NCBI RefSeq assembly: GCF_024498075.1
Contig: NZ_JANHOF010000001.1
Location: 1,488,001 to 1,552,000 of the forward strand
DNA from: Paenibacillus mendelii
GTDB taxonomy: Bacteria > Bacillota > Bacilli > Paenibacillales > Paenibacillaceae
Direction: 5' to 3'
Length of the DNA stretch: 64,000 nucleotides
Positions 43,724 through 53,372 of the stretch are shown here, piece after piece; the stretch's first letter is position 1, and every line of letters begins with the position of its first letter. A model generated the notes under the pieces. It was not told where the DNA came from. It searched no databases and saw nothing but the letters and a program-made list of their open reading frames with translations. A program made the position numbers and the translations under genes.

Positions 43724-46668
43724 CCTTTGCTGAAATCATAGTAATATTTCGGCCGTTCCCCGAGAATCAGCTTGTAGACATCATAGTTCGTATCCATGAT
43801 GCCCTTCAGATAATCCTTATAGGGCCGGTCCGTGACGTTTACGAGCCCGGAGTTGTAATGTTCTCCCCATTCGCCCTGCCAGTATCTGCCGAGACTGGCT
43901 TGATCCACGTAATTAAACACATGCGCGCCGACAATGTAAGGCAGGGTGACGGCCTTCTCCACATAATTCCGGTAACGCATCCCTCTCTGGAACTGGTTCG
44001 ACGCCGAATTCGGAAGGAGAGGGTTCAGTCCCTGCTCACCGGTGCCGTACCCGAATTCGCTGAGCAGGATCGGTTTGCCGCCCGACTTCGTGTAGACATC
44101 CTCCAAGAGGTCGGTCTCAATCTTATAGGTATAATAGTTGATGCTGATGACATCGACGTATCTGCCTTGCGCTTCGGCGAGCGGATCCCGGAATTTCTTG
44201 TTATGGAAGGACGTCGTAATCCACCGGTCTCCGAGCAGCAGATGATTGGGATCGTATTTGCGATAGATCCGTGAAACGGTCCCAAAAAACGTATCCAGGT
44301 AATAAGCGAAAAAATCGTCCATGTCGCGCCAAGACGCCGACGTTTTTATCGGCAGTTCGGCTTCGTTCATGTCTTCGAACGAGTTGAACTTCGTGCCCCA
44401 GGCGGCGTTGAAGGCGGCGACAGTATGATATTTATCCCTCAGCGTCTGGACCAATTTCCCTTTGATGGCGGCCGAGCTCGCCTTCAGCTTCGGTACGTTG
44501 GAATAAAATTTATGAAAATCGTATTCGTTGTCGATGAAGTACCCGACCAGCATCCGGTCGTCTTTATGCGGCGTCAGCGTTTTTTTGAACGCGTCATCGA
44601 TCTTCGCCTCGGCATTCGGCGCAAAGATATCGAAGATCGAAATACCGTCCAGCTTGGCCCAGCTCATGCTGTTCAGCGGAAGCATTTTTACGTAAGGCAT
44701 TTTGCCCATTCCGCCGTATTTCTCGGGCGAATAGCCGCCTATGCCGGTAAAGCCCCATTTTTGAAGCCGTGATACCGCTTCCGAATAGACGGAATGCTCG
44801 GTGGGGAAAACGCCAGTCTTGCGGTAAATATTGGCCATATAGAAGGAGAAGTTGTCCTTCCCGATAAAAGCGCGCTTATAATCGCCCTCGTACGGGGGAA
44901 TGGATTCGAACTTCTGCTCCCGTCCCGTTACCCTCGTATACGTCTCATTGGCCGTGACGCCGTTCACCGCCAGGCTGAAATAGAGATTCCCGTTCGGCGT
45001 CGTCATGACTTTGCGGCCGTCCAACTGCTGGATCGCAAAATAACCTTTCGCTTTCAAGCCATTTTTCTCGGCGCTGCCGGCCAGTCCGCCGTAATTGTCG
45101 CGATCGGCAGGAGGCTTAAGGCTGTCGTAATAAGCGTCATCCGCTTGGGTGTCCGCAGCCAATTCCGTGTCACTCGTCACCTTCCCGGCGAATTTCGCAT
45201 TCTTCATCTGACCGTACTTATCGACCACGACATCACTGCTGGCATTAACCGTGAATTTACGGATCGGGCTCGGCATCATGCCGTCCTTGACCGCGTACGT
45301 TTCCACGACGTTATAGCCCGTAAGCTGCAGCGGCGCTCCGTAGGGCAGGAAATCGGGTCCCTTGTTCAAACGGTAATAGATGCGCGCGTCTTGCGTTTTC
45401 GTCGACAATTCGGTCTTGACCGCCCCGGCGGTTTGGGATGAAACGAGCTTTACGGAGGCCGTGTTTTGATTAAGCACGACCTTGGAAACCTGCGGTGACC
45501 AGGCTTTGACCGATCCGACCAGCATGATTTTCAAAAACCGCGTATTCGCGGGCGTGGACGAAACTTCATACGCGTACGGCTGCCAATTGCTTTGCTGGTA
45601 GCCGGCCGGTCCCGCTTGCGCGGAAATCTCCGTATACTGTTTGCCGTCAGGCGATACGAAGAACCGTTGGGCTTCGACCGGAACTCCCGTAAAGAAGCTG
45701 CTGTAGACCGTGAAGGAACCAATATCGTAATCTGTATGGTAAACGATACTGCCCGGCCCCGTGGTGGAGCGCGTTACTCGGCCCCTGTCGTTGTCGAAGA
45801 AACCGGGGTTGTTCTTGGCGATATACAGATTGGAACGGCTGGCCATTTGTTTGAAATTATCCAGCGTATCGACCATGCCGACAGGCGCATCGGCCGTAGA
45901 GGCCGGGGTGTACAGGTAAGTTGAAACCATGCCGGCCGCCGACTTGCCCGAGTCCGAATGGTTTACGGCGGTCGTCTTCAACAGCAGATTGCCGAGTACC
46001 GGAATTGGAGAATTGTAATGCTTGCGGGTCAGCGAAAACCGCGGATCGCTACCATCGGTCGTATAGTATACCGTTTCTCCCGCTTCTCCCCTGTTCAGCA
46101 AGATCATGCGGCCGTAAGGCACCGTTCCCGATGGAACGCTGGCATCTACGTTCGAAGGACCGTTGAGCACGACCTTCCCTATCGAAGGCGATGGGTCGGT
46201 GATCTTGCCTTGAAAGGTGATTTTCAAATATTTCGTGTTCACCGGAAAGCCCCTCGACTCATACTCGACGGCGTTCCCGCCGCTTTCATGGATGTCCGGC
46301 GTGATCTCCTTGTAGGTCTTTCCGTCGCCGGATATCGAAATGGTTGGATGTACGTATTTATGACCTGCCGTGTAATAAGCGTAAATCGAAAAGGAACGAA
46401 ATAAGCTATTCTTTTGGGCCTTGTAGACCATGTATTCGCCTAAAACGCCGCTTGGCTTCACGCGCGTCGAATCCAGGGGATTGCCCGGAAGCTTCTGCAG
46501 CTTGAGCGAATCCGAATGTTTGTAGACTGCGTTCCAATTCTGAAGGGAATCGACTTCGATTTCATAGGAAGGCGAGATGCCGTCTCCCAAAACATGTACC
46601 GGGATCAGGCACACGAACATCCCGTATACCATCAGACACACGAATAGACACACTAATTTCTTTTTCAC
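43720..46668 (-). CDS. Secreted glycoside hydrolase, beta-agarase-like (GH50/GH86-like)
   Basis: A 982-residue secreted enzyme. GTG 46668 follows AAGGAGAAAAATC and gives a signal peptide (MKKKLVCLFVCLMVYG...); the longer frame to 46938 runs through the ugd gene and is rejected. The N-terminal half has beta-sandwich modules, including a chitobiase-C-like stretch ('YYTTDGSDP') and two discoidin-like repeats ('NTKYLKITFQGK', 'NTRFLKIMLVGS'). The C-terminal half is a TIM barrel with 'GYFIDNEYDF' (candidate acid/base Glu near 715) and 'ILLSEFGYG' (candidate nucleophile near 871), as in agarase-type families. In an EPS operon it may trim or release the polymer. Family number is tentative. Confidence 0.75.
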   Translation of the reverse strand: MKKKLVCLFVCLMVYGMFVCLIPVHVLGDGISPSYEIEVDSLQNWNAVYKHSDSLKLQKLPGNPLDSTRVKPSGVLGEYMVYKAQKNSLFRSFSIYAYYTAGHKYVHPTISISGDGKTYKEITPDIHESGGNAVEYESRGFPVNTKYLKITFQGKITDPSPSIGKVVLNGPSNVDASVPSGTVPYGRMILLNRGEAGETVYYTTDGSDPRFSLTRKHYNSPIPVLGNLLLKTTAVNHSDSGKSAAGMVSTYLYTPASTADAPVGMVDTLDNFKQMASRSNLYIAKNNPGFFDNDRGRVTRSTTGPGSIVYHTDYDIGSFTVYSSFFTGVPVEAQRFFVSPDGKQYTEISAQAGPAGYQQSNWQPYAYEVSSTPANTRFLKIMLVGSVKAWSPQVSKVVLNQNTASVKLVSSQTAGAVKTELSTKTQDARIYYRLNKGPDFLPYGAPLQLTGYNVVETYAVKDGMMPSPIRKFTVNASSDVVVDKYGQMKNAKFAGKVTSDTELAADTQADDAYYDSLKPPADRDNYGGLAGSAEKNGLKAKGYFAIQQLDGRKVMTTPNGNLYFSLAVNGVTANETYTRVTGREQKFESIPPYEGDYKRAFIGKDNFSFYMANIYRKTGVFPTEHSVYSEAVSRLQKWGFTGIGGYSPEKYGGMGKMPYVKMLPLNSMSWAKLDGISIFDIFAPNAEAKIDDAFKKTLTPHKDDRMLVGYFIDNEYDFHKFYSNVPKLKASSAAIKGKLVQTLRDKYHTVAAFNAAWGTKFNSFEDMNEAELPIKTSASWRDMDDFFAYYLDTFFGTVSRIYRKYDPNHLLLGDRWITTSFHNKKFRDPLAEAQGRYVDVISINYYTYKIETDLLEDVYTKSGGKPILLSEFGYGTGEQGLNPLLPNSASNQFQRGMRYRNYVEKAVTLPYIVGAHVFNYVDQASLGRYWQGEWGEHYNSGLVNVTDRPYKDYLKGIMDTNYDVYKLILGERPKYYYDFSKG

Positions 46669-46691
46669 GATTTTTCTCCTTTTTTGCCCCT

Positions 46692-48032
46692 TTAGTCGCT
46701 CAGGGCTGACATTTCCTCCTTGGCCCCTTGGTTCAGACGCGGCCGGCCGATGGAATAATAGATGAATGACGTTTCCGCTAAATCGTCTTCCTTGAATACG
46801 TTCCGCCCGTCGATCAAAATCGGCTTTCTTAGTATTGTTTGCAGCATTTTGAGGTCCATATGAACGAATTCGTCCCATTCCGTCAGCAGGCACAGCGCAT
46901 CCGCGCTCGTTGCGGCCTCCAATGCATCGTCGCACCACATTACGCCGTTATTCCCGTACATGCTTTGGAAGTTTCGAATCGCGATCGGATCGTAGGCCTT
47001 CACGCGAGCCCCGCTCCGGACCAAATACTGAATGATCTCGAGCGCCGGCGATTCCCGGACGTCATCGGTATTCGGCTTGAAGGCCAGCCCCCAGACGGCG
47101 ATCGTCTTCCCCTGCAGTTCCCCGTCGAATATCGTTTCCAGCTTCCGGATGACGCTCATCCGCTGATCCTGGTTCACTTCTACGACCGCACGAAGCAGTT
47201 TGAATTCATAATCGACGTGACCCGCGATTTGGATCAGCGCTCTCGTATCTTTCGGGAAGCAGGAGCCGCCATAGCCGATCCCGGCTTTAAGAAACGCTGA
47301 GCCGATCCGTTTGTCGTACCCCATGCCTTCCGCGACGCGGGTGACGTCGGCGCCGACCTTCTCGCAAATGTTTGCGATTTCGTTGATGAACGATATTTTC
47401 GTCGCCAGAAAAGCATTGGAGGCGTATTTTAACATCTCCGCGCTGCGGATGTCCGTCACGACGATTTGCTCCGTCAGCGGCCGATGCAGCTCTACGATCG
47501 TTTCGACGGCGCTTTGGGAATCGGCGCCGATCACGATCCGGTCGGGATGAAGCGTATCCTGTACGGCCGAACCCTCCCGCAAAAATTCCGGCAGCGAGAT
47601 ACTGTCGAACCGCTCGACAGTCCGGCTCCGAATCAGATTCCTCACGCGTTCGTTCGTTCCGACGGGCACGGTGCTTTTCACGGCAATGATTTTATACCCG
47701 TTCATCGCTTGCGCGATCTCGGCGGCCGCCTGGTCGATATAAGACAGATTTGCCTCTCCGTTCGGAAGAGAAGGCGTCCCGACCGCAAGAATGACAAGGT
47801 CCGATTGCTTAACCGCCTGGTTCAAATCGTTTGTGAAGCTCAGCCTTCCGGCAGCCATATTCTTGACCGAAAGTTCTTGCAGGCCGGGTTCGTAAATTGG
47901 GATGCCCCCGTTTTGCAAGGTTTCGACTTTGGGCAGGTCCTTGTCGACGCAGACGACGTGATTGCCGAGTTCCGCATAGCAAATCCCCGACACGAGCCCG
48001 ACATAACCGGTGCCGATGACTGTGATGTTCAT
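46692..48032 (-). CDS. ugd: UDP-glucose/GDP-mannose 6-dehydrogenase
   Basis: A 446-residue NAD-dependent enzyme that oxidises UDP-glucose to UDP-glucuronate (GDP-mannose is the alternative substrate). 'MNITVIGTGYVGLVSG' is the NAD loop and 'GYGGSCFPKDTRALI' carries the catalytic Cys near residue 260; 'WGLAFKPNTDDVRESPAL' marks the C-terminal domain. ATG 48032 follows AGGAGCTGAAAAT; the frame extends upstream without a site. With galU in the same operon, UDP-glucuronate for the EPS is the likely product. Confidence 0.9.
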   Translation of the reverse strand: MNITVIGTGYVGLVSGICYAELGNHVVCVDKDLPKVETLQNGGIPIYEPGLQELSVKNMAAGRLSFTNDLNQAVKQSDLVILAVGTPSLPNGEANLSYIDQAAAEIAQAMNGYKIIAVKSTVPVGTNERVRNLIRSRTVERFDSISLPEFLREGSAVQDTLHPDRIVIGADSQSAVETIVELHRPLTEQIVVTDIRSAEMLKYASNAFLATKISFINEIANICEKVGADVTRVAEGMGYDKRIGSAFLKAGIGYGGSCFPKDTRALIQIAGHVDYEFKLLRAVVEVNQDQRMSVIRKLETIFDGELQGKTIAVWGLAFKPNTDDVRESPALEIIQYLVRSGARVKAYDPIAIRNFQSMYGNNGVMWCDDALEAATSADALCLLTEWDEFVHMDLKMLQTILRKPILIDGRNVFKEDDLAETSFIYYSIGRPRLNQGAKEEMSALSD

Positions 48033-48104
48033 ATTTTCAGCTCCTAAAGCGTTTTTCGTAGAAAAACGCAGCATCGTAAGCATAAGCTTGGCGTTTTCAT
48101 TACT

Positions 48105-49475
48105 TTATACACGGCAAAGTTGAATGATTTCGTTCCAATCGAGCTCGAGCCTTACGATATCCTCTTCGATGAGCTGCGATCCGGTTTGGACTTCAATGAT
48201 TTCGATATCCGTTTCCGCCCGCAGGCTGTGTTTGTTATCCTTCGGAATCGCGAGGACATCGCCTGCCTTCACGGAGAAGCGGTGTTCGTTCAATATCATG
48301 TCTCCGTTTCCGGAGATGACCGTCCATACCTCGTCCCGGAGGCTGTGGTATTGGTAGCTCAAGTTATTGCCGGCGGAAATGAAAATCCGTTTGGTGAGCA
48401 CTTCCCTTCCGTCCGGGTACGTGATGTAATCCAGCACGCGATAACGGCCCCAGCGCCTCTCCTCGTACATCGGACGCTGATCCGAATGCTTCATGACTTC
48501 CTTGATCATCGGACTTGACGCTTTGTCCGCGACCAGAATGCCGTCTGGGCTTGCCGCCACGATGACATCGGACAGGCCCATCAGCGTAATCGGGATATCC
48601 AATTCGTTAATGATATGCGTATTGATGGAACCTTCCGTGATGATGCCTTTGCCGGTCAGCGAGGTTTTGATTTCCTCGGTCAGCGTATTCCAGGTGCCCA
48701 GATCTTTCCACGGTCCGTCATAGCGAACGGCGGAAATCCGGTTCGCTCTTTCCACCACTTCGTAATCGAAGCTGATTTTGGGAAGCTTGCCGTACCGCTT
48801 CAGCATTTCATCGTACTGAATCGGCAGTTCGTTCGCGATCAGGATGTTAATGAGGAAATTCAGCTTGAACGCGAACACGCCGCAGTTCCAGAGCGCTTCC
48901 CGGCGAATCAATTCCTCCGCTTCTTCCTTGCGGGGCTTCTCGCGGAAGCTGTGAACGTCAACGAACGGCCGATCAGCGCCGGCTTCCTCCTTCGGAAGGA
49001 TATAACCGTATTTCTCCGATGGATATGTCGGTTTTACGCCCATGAGGGCCAGGTCGGCATCGGAATGGTCAAGCACATGCTCTAACTGCTTCAGCGCCTG
49101 AAAGAATGAATTTTCGACGTAAGGATCGACGGGCATCACGACAATCGTTTCTCCCAGACTCACGCCTTCGACCGAATATAAATACGTTGCTGCAAGCGCG
49201 ATGGCAGGAAACGTATCCCGTCTTTCCGGTTCTACGATCAGATTGATTTCATTGCCCAATTGGCTATAAATCATTTCGACCTGAGGCTTGCTTGTCGCCA
49301 CGTATGCGTCCCTGCGCAAATCGGCTTCCTCTAGCTGACCCCAAACCCGCTGTATCATGGACTCTAACCGGCCGTCGCCGTTTTTGAGGATTTTCAGAAA
49401 CTGTTTCGAACGGGAGTCGTTCGACAGCGGCCACAGCCTTTTTCCCGATCCACCCGAAAGAAGTACGATTTTCAT
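48105..49475 (-). CDS. manC: Mannose-1-phosphate guanylyltransferase (with C-terminal cupin)
   Basis: A 456-residue enzyme making GDP-mannose from GTP and mannose-1-phosphate. The nucleotide-binding start 'MKIVLLSGGSGKRLWPLSND' and 'SRSKQFLKIL' is classical; 'VVMPVDPYV' and 'FREKPRKEEAEELI' follow. The last 120 residues form a cupin ('VLTKRIFISAGNNLSYQYHS', 'DEVWTVISGNGDMIL'), as in ManC/AlgA bifunctional proteins, so phosphomannose isomerase activity is possible. ATG 49475 follows GGAGGATTGGT; the frame to 49544 lacks a site. Supplies mannose to the EPS. Confidence 0.9.
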   Translation of the reverse strand: MKIVLLSGGSGKRLWPLSNDSRSKQFLKILKNGDGRLESMIQRVWGQLEEADLRRDAYVATSKPQVEMIYSQLGNEINLIVEPERRDTFPAIALAATYLYSVEGVSLGETIVVMPVDPYVENSFFQALKQLEHVLDHSDADLALMGVKPTYPSEKYGYILPKEEAGADRPFVDVHSFREKPRKEEAEELIRREALWNCGVFAFKLNFLINILIANELPIQYDEMLKRYGKLPKISFDYEVVERANRISAVRYDGPWKDLGTWNTLTEEIKTSLTGKGIITEGSINTHIINELDIPITLMGLSDVIVAASPDGILVADKASSPMIKEVMKHSDQRPMYEERRWGRYRVLDYITYPDGREVLTKRIFISAGNNLSYQYHSLRDEVWTVISGNGDMILNEHRFSVKAGDVLAIPKDNKHSLRAETDIEIIEVQTGSQLIEEDIVRLELDWNEIIQLCRV

Positions 49476-49489
49476 ACCAATCCTCCATT

Positions 49490-50446
49490 CTATTTTCCCG
49501 TTGGCTCCGCCATTAATTTCGCTGACGTTATGCCTCCGGTCCATGTACGGTAGTAACTGGCGTTCTTGCCGTACGAGTTATCGAGCAGGATGTTCGGCTT
49601 ATCCATGAGACAAGACAGAATATGACCGTGAAGCCTTGAAGTCTGTACGGTCTTATAGTCGCTGAACCGGTTGACCGCCTTGTTCACGAGGTAATCGGTG
49701 TACTTCCCCCAGAACTTGCTTAGTGGCAGTTTGCCGCTGCCCTTTTGCAGCATTTTGCCGAAAACGCGGATCGATTTATGCTCGACCCCGTTAAAGAGCG
49801 TCGACCAGTCCAAATAATCGCCCTTGCCCGAAGCTTCCAGCCGCTCCTGCTCCGCTGTCTTCTCGATATCGGTCCGGAGAAAACAGAGCAGCTCCTTGCC
49901 CGGCATGTTCTTGCTGCGAATCGGCCACAGCTGATGCGCCATGTCCGGAGACAAATAGACATTGCATGTCTTGAACTTGGCCTTCGCCATTTCCTGCGAC
50001 AACGTGTCGCGGACATATAGATGCAGGTCCGAATGACGGTTGAAGACTGCTGCCGTCCGGTCGAATTCGGCTTCGTTCTTGTAGAAAATCGTCTGGGGCA
50101 GCATGACCACGCGATGACCGGGATAATCGGCCACGATCTTCTCGCGCAGCTTCTGGTGCGCCGGATACAAGTCGCCGAAATTTCCGCCGCCGTGCAGGAC
50201 GATGATATGATCCTTCGGAATGGCCAAGCCGTCCGGGAAATCCAATACGCTGTACCGCGCCTGGACATGGATGCGATGATCCTTGAAAAAAACTTCGGTC
50301 CCTTTCATAATCAACAGGTCGCCGCCGTTGCCGTGCACCGGATAATCGATGTAATAGATCTTGGAATGGGGCGGGATCACGTTCAAAATGTGCCGAAGCC
50401 GGTTTTTGAGCTCATCCATCGGATGAACGAACTGTACGGTTTCCAT
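49490..50446 (-). CDS. Polysaccharide pyruvyl transferase family protein
   Basis: A 318-residue cytosolic enzyme expected to add a ketal pyruvate from phosphoenolpyruvate to an EPS sugar. 'IYYIDYPVHGNGGDLLIMKG' at the N-terminus, 'IIVLHGGGNFGDLYPAHQKL' and 'RVVMLPQTIFY' match the CsaB/EpsO-type family. ATG 50446 follows GGAGA by eight bases. It lies between the GDP-mannose and acetyltransferase genes. Confidence 0.9.
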   Translation of the reverse strand: METVQFVHPMDELKNRLRHILNVIPPHSKIYYIDYPVHGNGGDLLIMKGTEVFFKDHRIHVQARYSVLDFPDGLAIPKDHIIVLHGGGNFGDLYPAHQKLREKIVADYPGHRVVMLPQTIFYKNEAEFDRTAAVFNRHSDLHLYVRDTLSQEMAKAKFKTCNVYLSPDMAHQLWPIRSKNMPGKELLCFLRTDIEKTAEQERLEASGKGDYLDWSTLFNGVEHKSIRVFGKMLQKGSGKLPLSKFWGKYTDYLVNKAVNRFSDYKTVQTSRLHGHILSCLMDKPNILLDNSYGKNASYYRTWTGGITSAKLMAEPTGK

Positions 50447-50501
50447 CAATCCGTCTCCTTCTCCATTGGGCGTATCTTCTCTCTTCTTAGGATCGATCCC
50501 G

Positions 50502-51086
50502 TCAAATGTGCCACTTGATGTTCTCTTTGATCGGCTTCGCCGGAACCCCGGCTACGAGCGAATAGGCAGGCACGTCCTTCGACACGACCGACCCGGCCGC
50601 AACGACAGCGCCTTTGCCGACCGTAACGCCCTTCAAGATAATCGCCTTGCTACCGATCCATACATTGTCCTCGATGACGGTCGGCTTCGTTTCCGCCATC
50701 CCCTCGATGCGATGAATGTCAGTATCCATGATGGCGACATCCCAGGAAATCGCGCAGTGGCTTCCGATTTTCACATGCTTCTTACAAATGATCTCGGTTC
50801 TTCGATTAATGAAGGTATGGTCCCCGATTTCGATAACCGCTTCACTGGAATCCAAGTAAAAGCCGGTGTTTCGAAACAGCAGGACGTTGTCGCCGATGAT
50901 GAGCCTGGCCTGCTTTGCCTTTGAGACCGTCACGCCGCCGGCTACCCGCAGCAGCTTCCCGCATTGGTCGACCTTCCTCCTGAACAGCATGCCGAGCAGG
51001 ATGCGGTAACCGTATTTGGCATATTCCCCGACGCTTCTCTTTCTTTGGTTCGTACCGGCCTTTGCGGCCGCAAGCACATTTTTCAC
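50502..51086 (-). CDS. Acyltransferase, left-handed beta-helix (hexapeptide) type
   Basis: A 194-residue trimeric O-acetyltransferase. Hexapeptide repeats run from about residue 62 ('[12 protein letters not shown]', '[20 protein letters not shown]', '[20 protein letters not shown]') to the end '[19 protein letters not shown]', with the catalytic His probably in 'MDTDIH'. Such proteins acetylate EPS sugars using acetyl-CoA. Confidence 0.88.
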   Translation of the reverse strand: MKNVLAAAKAGTNQRKRSVGEYAKYGYRILLGMLFRRKVDQCGKLLRVAGGVTVSKAKQARLIIGDNVLLFRNTGFYLDSSEAVIEIGDHTFINRRTEIICKKHVKIGSHCAISWDVAIMDTDIHRIEGMAETKPTVIEDNVWIGSKAIILKGVTVGKGAVVAAGSVVSKDVPAYSLVAGVPAKPIKENIKWHI

Positions 51087-51109
51087 TTCATTTCACTTCA
51101 TTCCATTCG

Positions 51110-52453
51110 TTAGGATGGCATGCTTCGCGATAACCGCTTGAATAGAGAGCGGATATCGTCTTTGTCAAAAAGTATGTCGGCGATTCTCACCTTGAAGACT
51201 ACCCGCATGGCCGCGATCGTAATGACGATCCGGATAACCGAGCCGAGCAGCAGGGCAAACGCAATGCCGTTCAGCCCGTACAGCGGCGTAAAGACGAAGA
51301 ATAATCCGACCGTTATCACAAGCGCGACCGCCTGCCGGATAACCACAAGTCCAGGTCGGCCCATAGCATTGAAGGACGAGGCGAGAATCCACGATCCGCC
51401 GCCTAGAATGCATTCCAGAGAGAGCAGGTAGAACGCGTTGCCGGCTTCCAGAAACTGCGCGCCGAACAGGAGGCCCAGCAAGAAACGGCCGATAATCATG
51501 CCCGGAATGACCGCTGCGGTCATGAGCAGGAACGAGAGCCGGAACGCTCTGCCGACCGTTGCGATGATTTTGTCCTTGTCCATGCCGGTGACCTTCGGGA
51601 AAATCACGTTTGAGATGGCCATCTGAACGACATTGAACACGCGGGACAGCGTATAGACGACCGTATACAGACCAAAATCCTTCGGTCTCAGCAGCGATAA
51701 GATGATGAGCTTGTCGCACTGCGAGTACAATGTCCCGAGCAGCTCGACGCCGAACACCCTTCCGCCGTAGCCGAACAGCGACTTGAACACGATGCGGTCC
51801 GCGAACGGTTTGAACCAGTTAAAGATCAATTCGCGCCGCAGCCGGTACAGCGACCAGACGATGACCATCAGGCTGGTGGCGAAAAAGGCAATAGATGCAT
51901 AAGTGATCGTCAATTTGCCAATCGCCCAAAGCACCAGCAAACCGGCCAGGTTGCTTAGCGGGACGTATAGCCGCAAACCGTTATACAGGCTGAACTTATC
52001 CATGCTTTGCGTCAGCGCCGCAAGCAAATTAACGGCAAGCAGCATCGGCAGCGTCAGAACGGTATACCACCTGGCGACTTGGATCACGGCATCCGAATAT
52101 TGCCCCAGCCAGACGGGAAGATAGATCCAGGCAATGATGCCGACGATGAGACTGACGGGAATTTGGAATAGAAATCCCGCCCTGACGTATTCGGTCGCTT
52201 TGCCCGCATTCGTCCTCATATTGAAAATGAGGGAAGTCGGAAGCCCGAAGCTGACGAGACCCGCCAGCAAAGTCGGCCAGAACAGAATAGCCGAGAATTC
52301 ACCCTTACCCGCCACTCCGAACAATCGCGCCGTCACAATGGAGGTCAACGTGCTCAGTATCATAATCAGAAGATTGGCGGCGCTTGTATGCAGAATCGTT
52401 TGAATGGCTCCGCGCCCGGTTAACCTTTTTTTGACGGCTTGTAGACTGATCAT
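51110..52453 (-). CDS. Polysaccharide flippase (Wzx/MATE-like)
   Basis: A membrane protein of about 447 residues with 12 or more hydrophobic segments; 'LIMILSTLTSIVTARLFGVA' and 'GKGEFSAILFW' are typical of oligosaccharide flippases, which move the lipid-linked repeat unit across the membrane. ATG 52453 has AAGGAT nine bases upstream; ATG 52477 in the same frame is an alternative. In the Wzx/Wzy scheme it pairs with the polymerase at 55632. Confidence 0.9.
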   Translation of the reverse strand: MISLQAVKKRLTGRGAIQTILHTSAANLLIMILSTLTSIVTARLFGVAGKGEFSAILFWPTLLAGLVSFGLPTSLIFNMRTNAGKATEYVRAGFLFQIPVSLIVGIIAWIYLPVWLGQYSDAVIQVARWYTVLTLPMLLAVNLLAALTQSMDKFSLYNGLRLYVPLSNLAGLLVLWAIGKLTITYASIAFFATSLMVIVWSLYRLRRELIFNWFKPFADRIVFKSLFGYGGRVFGVELLGTLYSQCDKLIILSLLRPKDFGLYTVVYTLSRVFNVVQMAISNVIFPKVTGMDKDKIIATVGRAFRLSFLLMTAAVIPGMIIGRFLLGLLFGAQFLEAGNAFYLLSLECILGGGSWILASSFNAMGRPGLVVIRQAVALVITVGLFFVFTPLYGLNGIAFALLLGSVIRIVITIAAMRVVFKVRIADILFDKDDIRSLFKRLSRSMPS

Positions 52454-52484
52454 ATGTTCGACATCCTTAAACCGCATATTCTCT

Positions 52485-53372
52485 TCACTGATACATCTTC
52501 AGCACACCACGGAGCTGCCCGTTGCTGTATGAAATTTTGCTGATATTCCGGAGAATTTTGCGTTTGTCGTATGCGAATACGACGGTGAGCAGGGCGAACA
52601 ACGGCATCTTCACGAGCGATTTCATCAAGATTCCCGCCTTCTTCTTCGAGGAGACCGCGCTGCTGACCCCCTGCCAATAAATTCGCCGAAGCAGCCATTT
52701 CCGGCTGATCCGGCTGCGGGGAATCTTGTGCAGCACCGAAGCGTGAGGCGTGTAAAAGACCGAATAGCGGGCGCGGATCCGCTCGATAAGCTCGGCTTCC
52801 TCGCTGGACAACAAATTGCTGCCTACTCTGCCGAGGTCCTCCCGGAAGGGTTCCATCGAATCGAAGACCGATTTGCGGAAGGCCACGTTGGCGCCGAACG
52901 GAATGGCAGGCCTGCGCATTTCCACGATTTCATCCGAATAATCCAGGATCGTATATAGCGTCCGGTTCTCCGGGGGCAGCCACTGCGGAGCGCTTCCTTC
53001 CCAGGCTGGCTCGATTTTGCCGCCTATGCAGCCGATTCGCGGATCAAGCTCGAATAAGGCGACAATGCAGCGGATCCAATCTTCGGAGGCTACTGCGTCG
53101 TCGTCCAGGAAAAGCACGTACTCGCCGGAAGCTTCGCGAATCGCGCGGTTCCGGGCGACGGAGAGGCCAAGCCGTTCTTCGTAAAGATAGACAATCGGGA
53201 CATCGACCAGCCTCTGAAATTCTTGAACGACCTCTCTGGTATGATCGGTGGAACGATTATCGACCACGATCACCTCGTAGGAACCGTTAAAGCTTTGCTG
53301 CAGCAGGCTTAGAAGCGCTTCTTTCACGTCCGCTGCCCGATTATGCGTACAAATCGCTATGGTTGCTTTCAT
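52485..53372 (-). CDS. Glycosyltransferase family 2
   Basis: A 295-residue cytosolic transferase. 'MKATIAICTHNRAADVKEAL' and 'YEVIVVDNRSTDHT' form the nucleotide-sugar site and 'EYVLFLDDDAVASEDW' holds the metal-binding DxD. 'GRVGSNLLSSEEAELIERIR' has the ED-like catalytic base region of GT2. Its ATG overlaps the previous stop (ATGA), with GAGGTG upstream. It adds one EPS repeat-unit sugar; the donor is not predictable. Confidence 0.92.
   Translation of the reverse strand: MKATIAICTHNRAADVKEALLSLLQQSFNGSYEVIVVDNRSTDHTREVVQEFQRLVDVPIVYLYEERLGLSVARNRAIREASGEYVLFLDDDAVASEDWIRCIVALFELDPRIGCIGGKIEPAWEGSAPQWLPPENRTLYTILDYSDEIVEMRRPAIPFGANVAFRKSVFDSMEPFREDLGRVGSNLLSSEEAELIERIRARYSVFYTPHASVLHKIPRSRISRKWLLRRIYWQGVSSAVSSKKKAGILMKSLVKMPLFALLTVVFAYDKRKILRNISKISYSNGQLRGVLKMYQ

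Noticed and set aside
46669..46938. 90-residue N-terminal extension of the agarase-like protein
   Set aside because: It runs through the ugd gene, has no ribosome-binding site, and the true start (GTG 46668) has AAGGAG and yields a signal peptide.
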